A stretch of 64,000 nucleotides of DNA, from positions 992,001 through 1,056,000 of the forward strand of contig CAWBUW010000012.1 in assembly GCA_963792075.1 (NCBI GenBank). The letters are read 5' to 3'. The notes below the pieces were generated by a model. The model ran no database searches. It was not told where the DNA came from and worked only from the letters and a program-made list of their open reading frames with translations. The position numbers and the translations under genes were made by a program. Positions 52,028 to 61,743 of the stretch are shown here, piece after piece (within the stretch, counting starts at the first letter, position 1; each line of letters opens with the position of its first letter). Source of the stretch: CAWBUW01 sp963792075 (lineage in GTDB: Bacteria; Chloroflexota; Anaerolineae; Anaerolineales; UBA4823).

Positions 52028-54865
52028 ATGTTCAATTTGAAAGGCCTTATGTTTAGCAGCAAGATCACCTTGCTGGGGATTATCACTGTATTGCTCACCG
52101 CTCTGGCACTGCTGATCGTGGTCGCCTGGCAAAGCAACCAGTACAATGCCGTCGCTCAGAGCAAAGCGAACGAGGTAACCGATGCTACCCTGGTGGAAAT
52201 TACACAGGGCATTTACCATTTGGTTACAGTGCAGGGAGAGGCGGTACAGCAGCAAGTCGATTACAATCTCAACGTGGCGGAGTATGTGCTTGCTCACGCT
52301 GGCCAGGTAAGCCTTTCACAAGAGACCGTCCAATGGACGGCTACCAACCAGTTATCCGCGAAGACTGTCGTTGTCGAATTGCCCAAGATGCTGGTCGGCG
52401 GCGCCTGGCCCGGTCAAAATATGGACATAACCAGGGAGACGCCCGTGGTAGACGAGATTACCCATCTGGTTGGCGGCACGGCGACGATCTTCCAGCGCAT
52501 GAACGCCGAGGGCGATATGCTGCGGGTGGCTACTAACGTGGCAACCAGCGATGGAAAGCGCGCCATCGGCACCTATATCCCTTCTGTCACCCTGGACGGC
52601 GCGCCTAACCCGGTGGTTTCCACCATCTTGAAGGGCGAGCCGTATCACGGCCTGGCCTTCGTTGTCAACGCATGGTACATTACGGCTTACGAACCACTGC
52701 GGGATAGCGCCGGTGAGATTATCGGAATGCTGTATGTAGGAGTTAAGCAGGAAAACATTAAATCGCTGCGTGAGATCATCCTGCAAACTCAAGTTGGCAA
52801 AACGGGTTACGTTTACATCCTGGGAGGCAAGGGCGACGCACAGGGCCATTTTATTATTTCCCCAGGCGGATTGCACGACAACGAGGATATGTGGACAACC
52901 CAAGACAAGTCGGGGCATTATGTTGTCCAATCCATCATACAAAAAGCGCTCGCTCTGAAACCCGGCGAAATCGCGATGGAACGCTATCTCTTCCAAGAGC
53001 CGGGCCAGCCGGCGCCGCGTTGGAAGGTTGCCCGGATTGCTTATTATGCTCCGTGGAATTGGGTCGTCGTGACAGAAGCTTACGAGGATGAGTTCCAGGA
53101 GTACCAACTCGTCTTGCAAAATGGGCGGAATCGCATGTTTGCCATTTCCGGCGTGTTTGGTCTCGGGATTGCCCTGGTTTTCGGCCTGATTAGCTCCCTG
53201 GTGGCCCGTTCCCTCACTCGCCCGCTGCAGAACTTAGTGGCAATGATCAACGAAATGAGCCTGGGCAAGCTGGACCGGAGGCTCCATATGAATAGCCATG
53301 ATGAGCTGGGCCAGCTTGCAAAAGCACTGGATACATTCGCAGACGACCTGCAGAAAAACGTGATTGGCTCCATGCAGAAGATAGCCCAGGGAGACCTGGA
53401 GATCTATTTGACCTCCAAGGGTGGAAAGGATGAGATCACGCCAGCTCTGATGACCACGGTTAACTCGCTGCGCGGGCTGGTCTCGGAAACAACCAAGATG
53501 ACCAATGCCGCGGTGGAAGGCACGCTCTCTGTGCGTGGTGAGGCCTCTCACTACCAAGGAGCATACCAACAAGTGGTAGAAGGCCTCAACAATACCATGG
53601 ATGCGATCGTAGGCCCGTTGAGCTTAGCTTCCGATTATTTGGAACGCATCTCCAGAGGCGAAATCCCGCAACTCATCACAGATACATACCGCGGCGACTA
53701 TAACCTGATCAAAAATAACCTTAATATCTGTATTACCGCCATCAATAGACTGGTAACCGATGTCAATATCCTCTCGCAGGCTACCAAACAAGGCCAGCTT
53801 TCGGTGCGGGCAAATGCCGACATTCATCAAGGAGATTTCCGCCGGATCGTGGCAGGCATCAACACCACGATGGATGCGGTCGTTGGACCTTTAACTGCCG
53901 CAGCCGCGTACGTGGACCGCATGTCGCGCGGTGAAGTCCCTGAGCCCATCACCCAGCAATTCAACGGCGACTTCGATCTTTTAAAGAACAACCTGAACAA
54001 GCTTTCGGACCAGTTGCGTGACATGCTGGGCAGTATCGCAAAGGCCGCGAATGAGCTGAAATCGGCTGCGGCAGAAATCCTGTCCGCGACAACACAGCAA
54101 GCCTCAGGGGCGAGCGAACAGTCAGCCGCCATTTCAGAGACAACGACGACGGTGGAAGAAGTGAAAGCGATCACCGAGCAGACCTCTCTCAGGGTGAATG
54201 AAGTAGCCAGCGCCTCGCAGCGCACGGTAGAAGTAGCTCATTCCGGTCAAAAGGCAGTCCAGGATACGATCGAGAGTATGGCGATGATCAAGGAGCGGGT
54301 AGAAGGCATCAGCGAGAACCTGCTGGCGCTGTCAGAACAGACTCAGCAGATTGGGGAGATCATCGCCACGGTCAATGAGATTGCTGCCCAGTCGAACATG
54401 CTGGCATTGAATGCGAGTGTAGAAGCCGCCCGGGCCGGAGAGCAGGGGAAGGGCTTTGCGGTCGTAGCGATGGAAGTGAGGTCGCTGGCAGAGCAGAGCC
54501 GGCAGGCGACGGAGCAGGTGAAGGCGATCCTGTCGGAGATCCAGAAGTCGACCAACACGACGGTGATGGCGACAGAAGAAGGGACCAAGGGAGTGGACAA
54601 GGGCGTGGCGTTGGCGGCGCAGGCGCGGGAGGCGATCGAGCAACTGGCAGCGGTGATCGATGAGAGCGCCCAGATTGCGGCCCAGGTGGTGGCAGGCGGG
54701 CAGCAGCAGAAGACCGGCATCGAACAGATCTCGCTGGCCATGCAGAATATCAACCAGGCTACCGTTCAATCGTTAGCCAGCACCCGCCAGGCTGAAAGAA
54801 GCGCCCGAAACCTCGACGACCTGGCCCGCAGTATGGCCGACACAGTTTCTCAGTACAAAATGTAA
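52028..54865 (+). CDS. Methyl-accepting chemotaxis protein with Cache sensor
   Basis: This 945-residue chemoreceptor has TM1 (about 13-33), a long periplasmic sensor of the Cache_3-Cache_2 type (GTYIPS, GMLYVGVKQENIKSLREIIL and a second Cache part with GYVYILGGKGDAQG) and TM2 (about 370-395). A HAMP domain, two further HAMP-like segments (TTMDAIVGPL and TTMDAVVGPL repeats) and a complete MCP signalling hairpin with EIAAQSNMLALNASVEAARA follow. No CheW or CheA is in the window. AGGAAAG precedes the ATG. Confidence 0.94.
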   Translation: MFNLKGLMFSSKITLLGIITVLLTALALLIVVAWQSNQYNAVAQSKANEVTDATLVEITQGIYHLVTVQGEAVQQQVDYNLNVAEYVLAHAGQVSLSQETVQWTATNQLSAKTVVVELPKMLVGGAWPGQNMDITRETPVVDEITHLVGGTATIFQRMNAEGDMLRVATNVATSDGKRAIGTYIPSVTLDGAPNPVVSTILKGEPYHGLAFVVNAWYITAYEPLRDSAGEIIGMLYVGVKQENIKSLREIILQTQVGKTGYVYILGGKGDAQGHFIISPGGLHDNEDMWTTQDKSGHYVVQSIIQKALALKPGEIAMERYLFQEPGQPAPRWKVARIAYYAPWNWVVVTEAYEDEFQEYQLVLQNGRNRMFAISGVFGLGIALVFGLISSLVARSLTRPLQNLVAMINEMSLGKLDRRLHMNSHDELGQLAKALDTFADDLQKNVIGSMQKIAQGDLEIYLTSKGGKDEITPALMTTVNSLRGLVSETTKMTNAAVEGTLSVRGEASHYQGAYQQVVEGLNNTMDAIVGPLSLASDYLERISRGEIPQLITDTYRGDYNLIKNNLNICITAINRLVTDVNILSQATKQGQLSVRANADIHQGDFRRIVAGINTTMDAVVGPLTAAAAYVDRMSRGEVPEPITQQFNGDFDLLKNNLNKLSDQLRDMLGSIAKAANELKSAAAEILSATTQQASGASEQSAAISETTTTVEEVKAITEQTSLRVNEVASASQRTVEVAHSGQKAVQDTIESMAMIKERVEGISENLLALSEQTQQIGEIIATVNEIAAQSNMLALNASVEAARAGEQGKGFAVVAMEVRSLAEQSRQATEQVKAILSEIQKSTNTTVMATEEGTKGVDKGVALAAQAREAIEQLAAVIDESAQIAAQVVAGGQQQKTGIEQISLAMQNINQATVQSLASTRQAERSARNLDDLARSMADTVSQYKM

Positions 54866-54946
54866 CCTGGCGAGGGTAGCAACAGCTAACGCAAACCATC
54901 AGTCGCTGTATCGAAACAGGAGATGTCAAAAAAGAAGGCAATGGCG

Positions 54947-54967
54947 AAATGTGGTACTATCACATTT
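54947..54967. terminator. Short 7-bp hairpin between convergent genes
   Basis: AAATGTG and CACATTT pair around a 7-base loop in the 139-base gap between the chemoreceptor (plus) and the BTAD regulator (minus). It is a weak candidate terminator. Confidence 0.4.
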
Positions 54968-55004
54968 TGGTACGGAAGGCCCTGGACCTGGGTTAATAGT
55001 TGAT

Positions 55005-57869
55005 CTACTGCAGTATTTTTTGGACCAGCTCCTCGATCGGGGCTGCGTTTCCTTCCCGCCAGGCAGCCTGATAAACTTCTTCCCCCAATTGGTTGCGTGC
55101 CATATCGATGTACTCCTGAAGATACCGGGCCTCAACCAGGCTGTGCGGCACCTCGATGGTCTTGCGCAGCGCTTCGGCCGCTCCGGCGATCTGCGCTGCC
55201 AGGGATGGGTTGCCCTCACCGGGCCCGCCGCTGGCGAAGTAGGTTACCAGCCCTTCCAGGGCCAGGGCGATCCCTTCCTGGTCCTCCAGCTCGTTACGCA
55301 GCCGGAGGCTTTCCTTGTAATGGTCCAGGGCCAGCTTTCGCTCGTCCAGCTTCAGCTCCACCCTGGCCAGGCCGGCCAGAGTGCTGGCGAAACTCGCCTG
55401 GTTGTGCGCCTCCCGGTCCAGCTGCAGGCTTTCTTCGAAGTATTCCCTGGCGGTGACGTAATCGCCCAGGAACAAGGAAACTTCGCCCAGGTTGTAGAGC
55501 GGGGCGGCGGGGGGGTGCCCGATCTCGCGGTCGATGGCCAGGCAGGCTTCGAACAATTCCTTCGCCTGCAGGAAATTATTTTGTTCGTAGGCGATCGTCC
55601 CCAGGCTGTTGAGGGCTGCGCCCTCACCGTTTTTATCCCCGATCGATTGACGCAGGACCAGGCTGCGTCTCAGGTAAGCTTCAGCAGCCGGGAGGTCCAG
55701 TTGAATGGCCGCCATAACGCCAGCTTCGTACAACACGTTCCCCAACAAGTCAATTGGCAGGCTGGTGTGGCCTGCGGCATCCGCCAGAAACCCGTCCAGC
55801 CAGAGCCTGGCCTCCCTCACATGTTGGTTGCGCCAGTACCAGAAGCGGTACATTGCCCAGACCAGCCGCATCCCGGCCTCGATCTGGCCGCTGCGATGCA
55901 TCCATTCCAATGCGGCGCGGAGGTTGTCAATTTCGATTTCCATGGAGCGCCTCCAGGCCGGGCCTTCTTCCCCTTCCATCAATGAATGCGCTTTCTGCGC
56001 CAGGCCCAGGAAGTAGTTAGCGGCTCGGTCACGGGTGGCGTTTTCTTCACCGGTGGCTGCCAGCTGCTGGAACGCGTACTGGCGGGCCAGCTCGTGCATG
56101 TCGTAGCGTTCAAGTGGCGTGTGCTTGATCAGCGATTTATCCAGCAGCGAGCGCAGGTGGGGCAGGGTGGCCCCGGCTACCTGCTCGGCGGCCTCGCGTT
56201 GGAAGCCGCCGCGGAAAACAGATAATTTGCGGAAGATCGACTGCTCCTCCGGCGGGAGCAGGTTCCAGGAGTGGTCGAAGACCGCCCTCATGCTGGCATG
56301 CCGTTCTGGCACATCATTCAGGGCTCCGGCCAGAAAATCCAGGCCGCTTTGAATTTCACGGGCGATCTCAGTGCACGACAGGAGGGGCGTCCACGCTGCC
56401 GCCAGCTCGATGGCCAGCGGCAGGCCGTCCAGCAGGCTGCAGATCCGCCGGATGGCTTCGCCCTGGAGATGGTCCGGCGCGAATCCCGGCTGGAGGCGGG
56501 CGGCACTCTGGATGAACAGGTCCGCCGAGCTGCCTTCGCCTTCCGCCAACAGCGCCCCCGGCCCGCCGGCAAGCAGCCCTTCCAGCGGAAAAATCCATTC
56601 CCCGCGCAGCTTCAGGCGCTGGCGTGAGGTGGCTAAAATGACGATCCCGGGCGCGGCGCTTAACAATCGGGTGATCAAATCGGCCGCCTCCGGTAGATGT
56701 TCCAGGTTATCCAGGATCAAGAGCAGCTCTTTACCGGCAACTGCCTTCAACAGCTGCTGACTGGGATCCGTTTCTCCGTGCAGCGGTGCTTCCAGGGCTG
56801 TGCCAATGACCACCGGCAGGAGGTCGGCCCGCGTGACCGCCGCCAGGGGTACAAAGAACACCCCGTCTACAAAACTGGCCGTCTGTTCGGCTCCTACCTG
56901 CAGCGCCAGCCGCGTCTTGCCCACCCCACCTGGGCCGATCAAGGTGATGAGACGCCGGTCCGGCTGGTCGAGCAGGTTGTTAAGCTCGCTCAGCTCCTTC
57001 TCGCGCCCGATGAACGGGGTGAGGGCGGGCGGCAGGTTATGCTTTCGATCCCCAGGCAGGAGCAGATTTTCGCCTCGCGCCGCATCGGCTTTCCTGGAGC
57101 GGATCGCTTCATACAATATGGTGGTCTCTGGCTGCGGCGCCACCCCCAGCGCCTCCTCCAGCTGCCGCCGACACTGCTCGTACAGCGCCAGGGCCGCGCT
57201 GCGCTGGTCCCGGGCTATCAACAGGCGCATCAGCCAGCGGTAGGCTTCCTCCTGCCACGGCTCGATGGCTAACTGGCGGCGGAGGCAGGCTTCGGCCTGA
57301 GGGTACTCCCCGCGCCGGCCGTGGTAGGCCGCCAGCTGACTCAGCGCTTCCAGAGCCTGTCTCTGCAGCGCTTCGCGCTTGAGCACGACCCAATCTTCAA
57401 ACTCCGCGCCGTCGGGGAGGAAGAAATGGGCCAGGAAATCTCCCTGGTAGCGCTCAACCGCCAGGGTAAGCTGTTGGGCGCAGAAGCGGCAGCTGCCGGA
57501 GCTGCGGTGGCTGTGCAAGCGGGCAGCCTTCAGCGTATTTTCAAAGACCATCACGTCAACTTCTGCATCCGCTTCCGGGTTCCACTGCACGCTTTCGCGA
57601 CTTACCAGCAGAGCTGACCGGTCCGCCTGGGAATCGCCCAGAGCGGAGCGCAGCTGGGCCAGCGCCTGGCGCAAGCTGGTGCGGGCATCCTCCTCCGAGC
57701 TGTCAGGCCAGAATAAGCCCACCAGCTCATCCCGGCGGTGTGGGTACATCTTTTCCACTGCCAGGTAAGCCAACAAGGCGCGTACTTTGTCATAGCGGAA
57801 ACCGGAGAGCGGTTGGCCTTTGTAACTGACTGTTAATGACCCAAAAAGGACAATTTCCAGCGAGGCCAT
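55005..57869 (-). CDS. BTAD/SARP-type transcriptional regulator with NB-ARC ATPase and TPR repeats
   Basis: This 954-residue regulator of the AfsR type has a winged-helix DNA-binding domain (ASLEIVLFGSLTVSYKGQPL, about 1-95), a BTAD helical domain (about 100-250) and an NB-ARC ATPase. The ATPase shows Walker A LIGPGGVGKTRLAL near 315, Walker B LLLILDNLEHL near 395 and GLPLAIELAAAW. C-terminal TPRs follow (about 700-900). The TPRs likely sense a ligand or partner, and ATP state controls DNA binding. ATG 57869 is chosen because the domain begins there. It faces a small gene and a secreted protein on the plus strand. Confidence 0.92.
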   Translation of the reverse strand: MASLEIVLFGSLTVSYKGQPLSGFRYDKVRALLAYLAVEKMYPHRRDELVGLFWPDSSEEDARTSLRQALAQLRSALGDSQADRSALLVSRESVQWNPEADAEVDVMVFENTLKAARLHSHRSSGSCRFCAQQLTLAVERYQGDFLAHFFLPDGAEFEDWVVLKREALQRQALEALSQLAAYHGRRGEYPQAEACLRRQLAIEPWQEEAYRWLMRLLIARDQRSAALALYEQCRRQLEEALGVAPQPETTILYEAIRSRKADAARGENLLLPGDRKHNLPPALTPFIGREKELSELNNLLDQPDRRLITLIGPGGVGKTRLALQVGAEQTASFVDGVFFVPLAAVTRADLLPVVIGTALEAPLHGETDPSQQLLKAVAGKELLLILDNLEHLPEAADLITRLLSAAPGIVILATSRQRLKLRGEWIFPLEGLLAGGPGALLAEGEGSSADLFIQSAARLQPGFAPDHLQGEAIRRICSLLDGLPLAIELAAAWTPLLSCTEIAREIQSGLDFLAGALNDVPERHASMRAVFDHSWNLLPPEEQSIFRKLSVFRGGFQREAAEQVAGATLPHLRSLLDKSLIKHTPLERYDMHELARQYAFQQLAATGEENATRDRAANYFLGLAQKAHSLMEGEEGPAWRRSMEIEIDNLRAALEWMHRSGQIEAGMRLVWAMYRFWYWRNQHVREARLWLDGFLADAAGHTSLPIDLLGNVLYEAGVMAAIQLDLPAAEAYLRRSLVLRQSIGDKNGEGAALNSLGTIAYEQNNFLQAKELFEACLAIDREIGHPPAAPLYNLGEVSLFLGDYVTAREYFEESLQLDREAHNQASFASTLAGLARVELKLDERKLALDHYKESLRLRNELEDQEGIALALEGLVTYFASGGPGEGNPSLAAQIAGAAEALRKTIEVPHSLVEARYLQEYIDMARNQLGEEVYQAAWREGNAAPIEELVQKILQ

Positions 57870-57963
57870 AAAATCATTATACAGCATATATGTATATATC
57901 AAACATATTTCACGTTTTATTCACGCTGCTTTTTATAATGAAAAAGTCGTTCAAGGAAACTTC

Positions 57964-58037
57964 TCAATAAGGGGGGGAAGGGGGGCGTTTTGAGCGTGCG
58001 AAGCACGCTCAAAACGCCCCCCACCCCCAATTATTGA
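57964..58037. repeat. 74-bp hairpin element with TCAATAA/TTATTGA ends, copy 1
   Basis: GGGGGCGTTTTGAGCGTGC pairs perfectly around GAA (57981-58021), inside G-rich and C-rich arms and outer TCAATAA/TTATTGA. A close relative lies at 59735-59813. It separates the BTAD gene from the divergent small gene. Confidence 0.7.
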
Positions 58038-58053
58038 TACTTACCAGACGGAG

Positions 58054-58275
58054 GTCTATATCTCTCAGAAACAATTTAACTACCATTCTTACTTACTGCG
58101 CCTCTGGCAGGTCGGGAAAGGCCTTCCGCCAGGGGATGCCTGGCGGGCTTCTTTAGAGAACCCGCATACCGGTGAGATCCTCTATTTCAGCTCGCTGGAG
58201 CGTCTGTATGAGTTTTTAGCCGATCAGTGCCGTAATGATATTTCTTCTCGAGGCCATGGGACGCCTCATGAGTAA
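58054..58275 (+). CDS. Small protein without a canonical start codon
   Basis: An open frame encodes about 73 residues: ISQKQFNYHSYLLRLWQVG, then GDAWRASLENPHTGEILYF and SSLERLYEFLADQC. The pattern of Tyr-Leu-Leu-Arg-Leu-Trp and SLEnPHTGE is one I associate with small proteins encoded next to BTAD regulators in Chloroflexota. GGAGG (58050) lies 5 bases before an in-frame ATC (58060). No ATG, GTG or TTG lies in frame upstream. It is either a rare ATC start or a gene with a lost start. Confidence 0.5.
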   Translation, partial: VYISQKQFNYHSYLLRLWQVGKGLPPGDAWRASLENPHTGEILYFSSLERLYEFLADQCRNDISSRGHGTPHE

Positions 58276-58303
58276 CCGCTTCGCTCGTAATTGAAAAAAG
58301 GAA

Positions 58304-59725
58304 ATGGAAATGAAATCTTTCGTCAACAAGCTTATTGTAATTGTTACTGCCAGGAAATGGATCTACCGCCTCGCCCTGGCCGCTCTACTGGCTTTGACCC
58401 TGCTATCCGCTGCTGCCGGTCTCAAGTCTGACCTTGCCCTGGCGTATGCGGATCCTGGAACGATCGCCTACGTCCGGTCGAACGATGCTACCGGCGATGA
58501 AATCCGCCTGATCGAACCCGACGGCAGCAGCGATCGCCTGCTGTGGAAAACCAATGTTCCGTTAAATGGCCTAGAGCAAATCTCTGCCCTGGCCTGGCAC
58601 CCGGGCGCCAGTGAGCTGGCATTTTCCTCCCGGCACGAAGAAGCCTGCTCTTTCTACAATTCGGATGTTTACACCATACGCTCGGATGGCAGCGCCTACC
58701 GGCGCGTCACTGCCCCGCCCACCTGCGGGAAAGCAACTGGTCTGCCGACCGGAAATGTGAACGTTTATGTACAAAACAATACGTATGCCAGTGGGCCGTT
58801 CTACGTCTACTTCGAAGGCGCACCTGGGCCGCAGACCATCACCCTGGGTCCGGGCGCTGCAGCCATGGTTACCTTCAACAATGTCGCCGACTTCGGTAGT
58901 TTCGACCAGTGGGCGATCGTAATCTTCGGTCAATACCGCTTCTATTCCATCGGCGGCAACGCCGATGTGCTCCCAGGCCAGACCGTGGATACCGACGGCT
59001 ATATCTCGATGTGGTCCGGCTCGACCACCTGGGGCTGGACTTCCCCAACCTGGAGCAGCGATGGCAGCACCATCAGCTATGTTTTTGACGGTAACATGCC
59101 TTATTCCATCCCGGCCAGCAGCACCGCTCCGGGCATGATCGGATCCAAGGAATTCGACGTGGCATTTGGAAATTTTCCATGGTCACCGGAATTCTTCTCC
59201 TGGGCACCTCCCGGCCCGCGCGCCAACCAGTTGTTGTACGGCGCCTGGGCTCTGGATTACAGCTCACAATATATATACCTGGGTACCAGCGGCAGCACCT
59301 CTCCTGGTGAGATCTTGCTCGACGTCGATGCAGAAGATTTAGGGCATATCCTCCTGGGCCTGGCCTGGCTGCCGGACAGCTCCGGGTTCCTCTATTCGAA
59401 AACCGAGGGCTTCGGTGAGACCGCTGACATCTACAAGTACAGCTTTGCCACCCAGGCCTCGACGCGCCTGACCAACTTCACCAGCGGCTATCCGCGCCGC
59501 CTGAGCATCTCTCCGGATGGGGCGCACGTGGTTTATGAATACCAGGCCACCGGTAATTGGTCGGACATCGAGCTCAACCTGGACCTGTGGATGATGAACC
59601 CTAACGGCAGCGGGCAGACCCTGTTCGTCCAGAACGCCCGCGCGCCATCCTGGAGCCCGGTCGCTTTGCCGGAACCGGTTGTGTATAACCACCAGGTCTT
59701 TCTGCCTTTGGTAATCAAGCGTTAA
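58304..59725 (+). CDS. Secreted TolB/PD40-like propeller protein with YLPLV-type C-terminus
   Basis: This 473-residue exported protein has a signal peptide (LALAALLALTLLSAAAG), propeller blades (GTIAYVRSNDATGDEIRLIE, then AWHPGASELAFSSRHEE, WSSDGSTISYVFDGN and ISPDGAHVVYEY) and an inserted domain. The C-terminal VFLPLVIKR matches a tail common on Chloroflexota surface proteins and may be a sorting signal. It lies between two copies of a hairpin element. Its function is unknown. Confidence 0.78.
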   Translation: MEMKSFVNKLIVIVTARKWIYRLALAALLALTLLSAAAGLKSDLALAYADPGTIAYVRSNDATGDEIRLIEPDGSSDRLLWKTNVPLNGLEQISALAWHPGASELAFSSRHEEACSFYNSDVYTIRSDGSAYRRVTAPPTCGKATGLPTGNVNVYVQNNTYASGPFYVYFEGAPGPQTITLGPGAAAMVTFNNVADFGSFDQWAIVIFGQYRFYSIGGNADVLPGQTVDTDGYISMWSGSTTWGWTSPTWSSDGSTISYVFDGNMPYSIPASSTAPGMIGSKEFDVAFGNFPWSPEFFSWAPPGPRANQLLYGAWALDYSSQYIYLGTSGSTSPGEILLDVDAEDLGHILLGLAWLPDSSGFLYSKTEGFGETADIYKYSFATQASTRLTNFTSGYPRRLSISPDGAHVVYEYQATGNWSDIELNLDLWMMNPNGSGQTLFVQNARAPSWSPVALPEPVVYNHQVFLPLVIKR

Positions 59726-59734
59726 ATTGAAACT

Positions 59735-59813
59735 TCTCAATAAAAGGGGGGAAGTAGGGCGTTTTGGGCGTGCTTCGCACGCCCAAAACGCCCCCCACCC
59801 CCAATGATTGAGA
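59735..59813. repeat. 79-bp hairpin element with TCTCAAT/ATTGAGA ends, copy 2
   Basis: GGGCGTTTTGGGCGTGC pairs around TTC (59757-59793), flanked by G-rich and C-rich arms and outer TCTCAAT/ATTGAGA. It is a variant of the element at 57964. It lies between the propeller gene and the next secreted-protein gene. Confidence 0.7.
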
Positions 59814-59839
59814 TGATACTTTAAATAAGGTGAATTGAA

Positions 59840-61705
59840 ATGTTAGCAAAAATGAATCGCGTTCAAATCGTCGTCATTCTTGGGATGCTGCTGGTCAGCG
59901 CCTGCGTCGCGCAGGCGCAGGCCAACTCGCTCCCCAATAACCCTGGCTCTATCACTGCAGTCGCCGCCTCAAACTCCCCCTCAACTCCCGCGACTGCCAC
60001 TCCCGAGCCCATTCCCGAACTCGATCCGGCGATCCAGGCGGGGATGGAATTATGCGGAAATATCCTCCCGGGGCAGGCCTGCCTGGTAGAAGGACCGGTG
60101 CAGGTGGAAGCCCAACCCGAAAGCTATTTGATGCCTTTCCGCGAGCCGGGACAAACCTTGAACCTGGCCGATATCCAGCGCCTCAAGCTGGGCGAAGCCG
60201 GCTCGACGAAAGGCGTCGTCGTAATGCGTATCTCCACAGAATGGCCTGGGGGTTCATTCACCGCCCTGGCTCTTGGTGATGTAGAGCTGGTAAATGAGGT
60301 GCCCTACGGCACCCGCGAGTTCAATCCCATGCAATCGCTGAAGCTGGCTACCGGTCCGAACCAGGAAGGCCAGACGCCCAGCAGTGGATTTTTTGTAGCC
60401 TCCCCCGACGATGGCGACCTGTCCACCCTGGTGGTCAACGGTGTCGAGCTGAGCATTGGCTCGGGAGGGTGGCTAACCAGTCAGGAAGGTGGATTAACCA
60501 TCGAGACCATGTGGGGCTCGGTCGGAGCCTGGATACAGGACAGGATTGTGCAAGTAAAAAGGGGATTCGGGCTCCGTCTTACTCATGAAGAGATCGAGCT
60601 GGAGTTGGCTAAAGAACCGTACGTCGATCCGGCTTCCAGGACCGTCATTGAAGTGCTGAAAAAATATTTTGGCAATCCGGAGAATGGTAGAAAGTGGCAA
60701 GATGATCCTGCTTACAGAACTGTCAAGGATGCCCTCGCTAAATATTTTGGCTGTAAGGATTGGCGAACAAATTCGGGGTGTGGGAATAAGGAAGACTCTG
60801 ACTACGATAAAAAGTATCGAGCTCTCGAAGAGTTAAGAAGGAAACAGAAGCGCTGGAAAGGCGGCTGGTGGAAGATGACTTACGGACCCGTGACCACGAG
60901 CGGCCAGTGCAAGATGGAGGCGGCCGGCGACGGGGCGGGCGGTGGTGATGGGGAGCCCTACACCGTAGAAATCCCGGTATGCCGGGGTAACAACGGCAAC
61001 ACCATCCTTTTTTACGAATTGGGCGTCAGCTACGACCGGGTCGGCGCAAACCTGTACAACCAAAGCTCCGTCAGTGAGTTTGACTTCTTGGGGAATGGGA
61101 ACTACACCACCGAGGGCAATTTCCAGACTCTCCAGATCGTTAGCCCCCTGCGTATGATCCTCAGCAACAATCGCACCGAGGCGGATGGCTGTACATCTGC
61201 CAGCGTAGTCTACCTGGATTTCGTGCGCGACGACCCCAACGTCCGCTGCGGCCAGATCATCTACATCGATCCTTTCGAGACACCTGAGGCTCCAACCCCG
61301 ACGCCTGAGCCTCAAAACGTGGATCCACCGGTCGAGGGCCAGTACAACGTGCGCATTGGCACCTTGACGAAAGCTTGCGATGCTCAGGCGATGAACTTTG
61401 CCCCCAGTTTCACGACTGCCAGCCTCAGCCTGTCGGCGGAGAACAACCTGATCGTCGATGCCGACTCGACAAAGTACGAGCTGGAACTGAGCAAGCTGAC
61501 GTACCCCTATTCTTCCAGAAGGGAGGACATCCGGCAAAATCGCTTTGGGATCTTCAATCTCCAGCAGCCCGTGGACGACTCGTTCGGCCTCATGATGACC
61601 CTGGTCCAGATGCCGGGCCAGCAGTGGAGTGGATCCTGGGTGGTGATGAATGAGGATGCCAGCAAGCTGTGCGGCGGCTCGATTGACCTGCTCCTGCCAA
61701 AATAG
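59840..61705 (+). CDS. Secreted lipoprotein of unknown function
   Basis: This 621-residue protein has a signal peptide with lipobox LLVSAC (Cys about residue 22) and a Ser/Thr/Pro-rich linker. A beta-rich domain (about 60-230) is followed by a helical, charged segment (about 235-350) and C-terminal beta-rich parts with a second Pro/Thr linker (PEAPTPTPEP). No known family is recognised. It follows hairpin element copy 2 and ends convergently with the ABC operon. AAGGTG precedes the ATG. Confidence 0.7.
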   Translation: MLAKMNRVQIVVILGMLLVSACVAQAQANSLPNNPGSITAVAASNSPSTPATATPEPIPELDPAIQAGMELCGNILPGQACLVEGPVQVEAQPESYLMPFREPGQTLNLADIQRLKLGEAGSTKGVVVMRISTEWPGGSFTALALGDVELVNEVPYGTREFNPMQSLKLATGPNQEGQTPSSGFFVASPDDGDLSTLVVNGVELSIGSGGWLTSQEGGLTIETMWGSVGAWIQDRIVQVKRGFGLRLTHEEIELELAKEPYVDPASRTVIEVLKKYFGNPENGRKWQDDPAYRTVKDALAKYFGCKDWRTNSGCGNKEDSDYDKKYRALEELRRKQKRWKGGWWKMTYGPVTTSGQCKMEAAGDGAGGGDGEPYTVEIPVCRGNNGNTILFYELGVSYDRVGANLYNQSSVSEFDFLGNGNYTTEGNFQTLQIVSPLRMILSNNRTEADGCTSASVVYLDFVRDDPNVRCGQIIYIDPFETPEAPTPTPEPQNVDPPVEGQYNVRIGTLTKACDAQAMNFAPSFTTASLSLSAENNLIVDADSTKYELELSKLTYPYSSRREDIRQNRFGIFNLQQPVDDSFGLMMTLVQMPGQQWSGSWVVMNEDASKLCGGSIDLLLPK

Positions 61706-61743
61706 CGTACACGCCAGGGAATTGCCAGCCACCACCCATTAGG

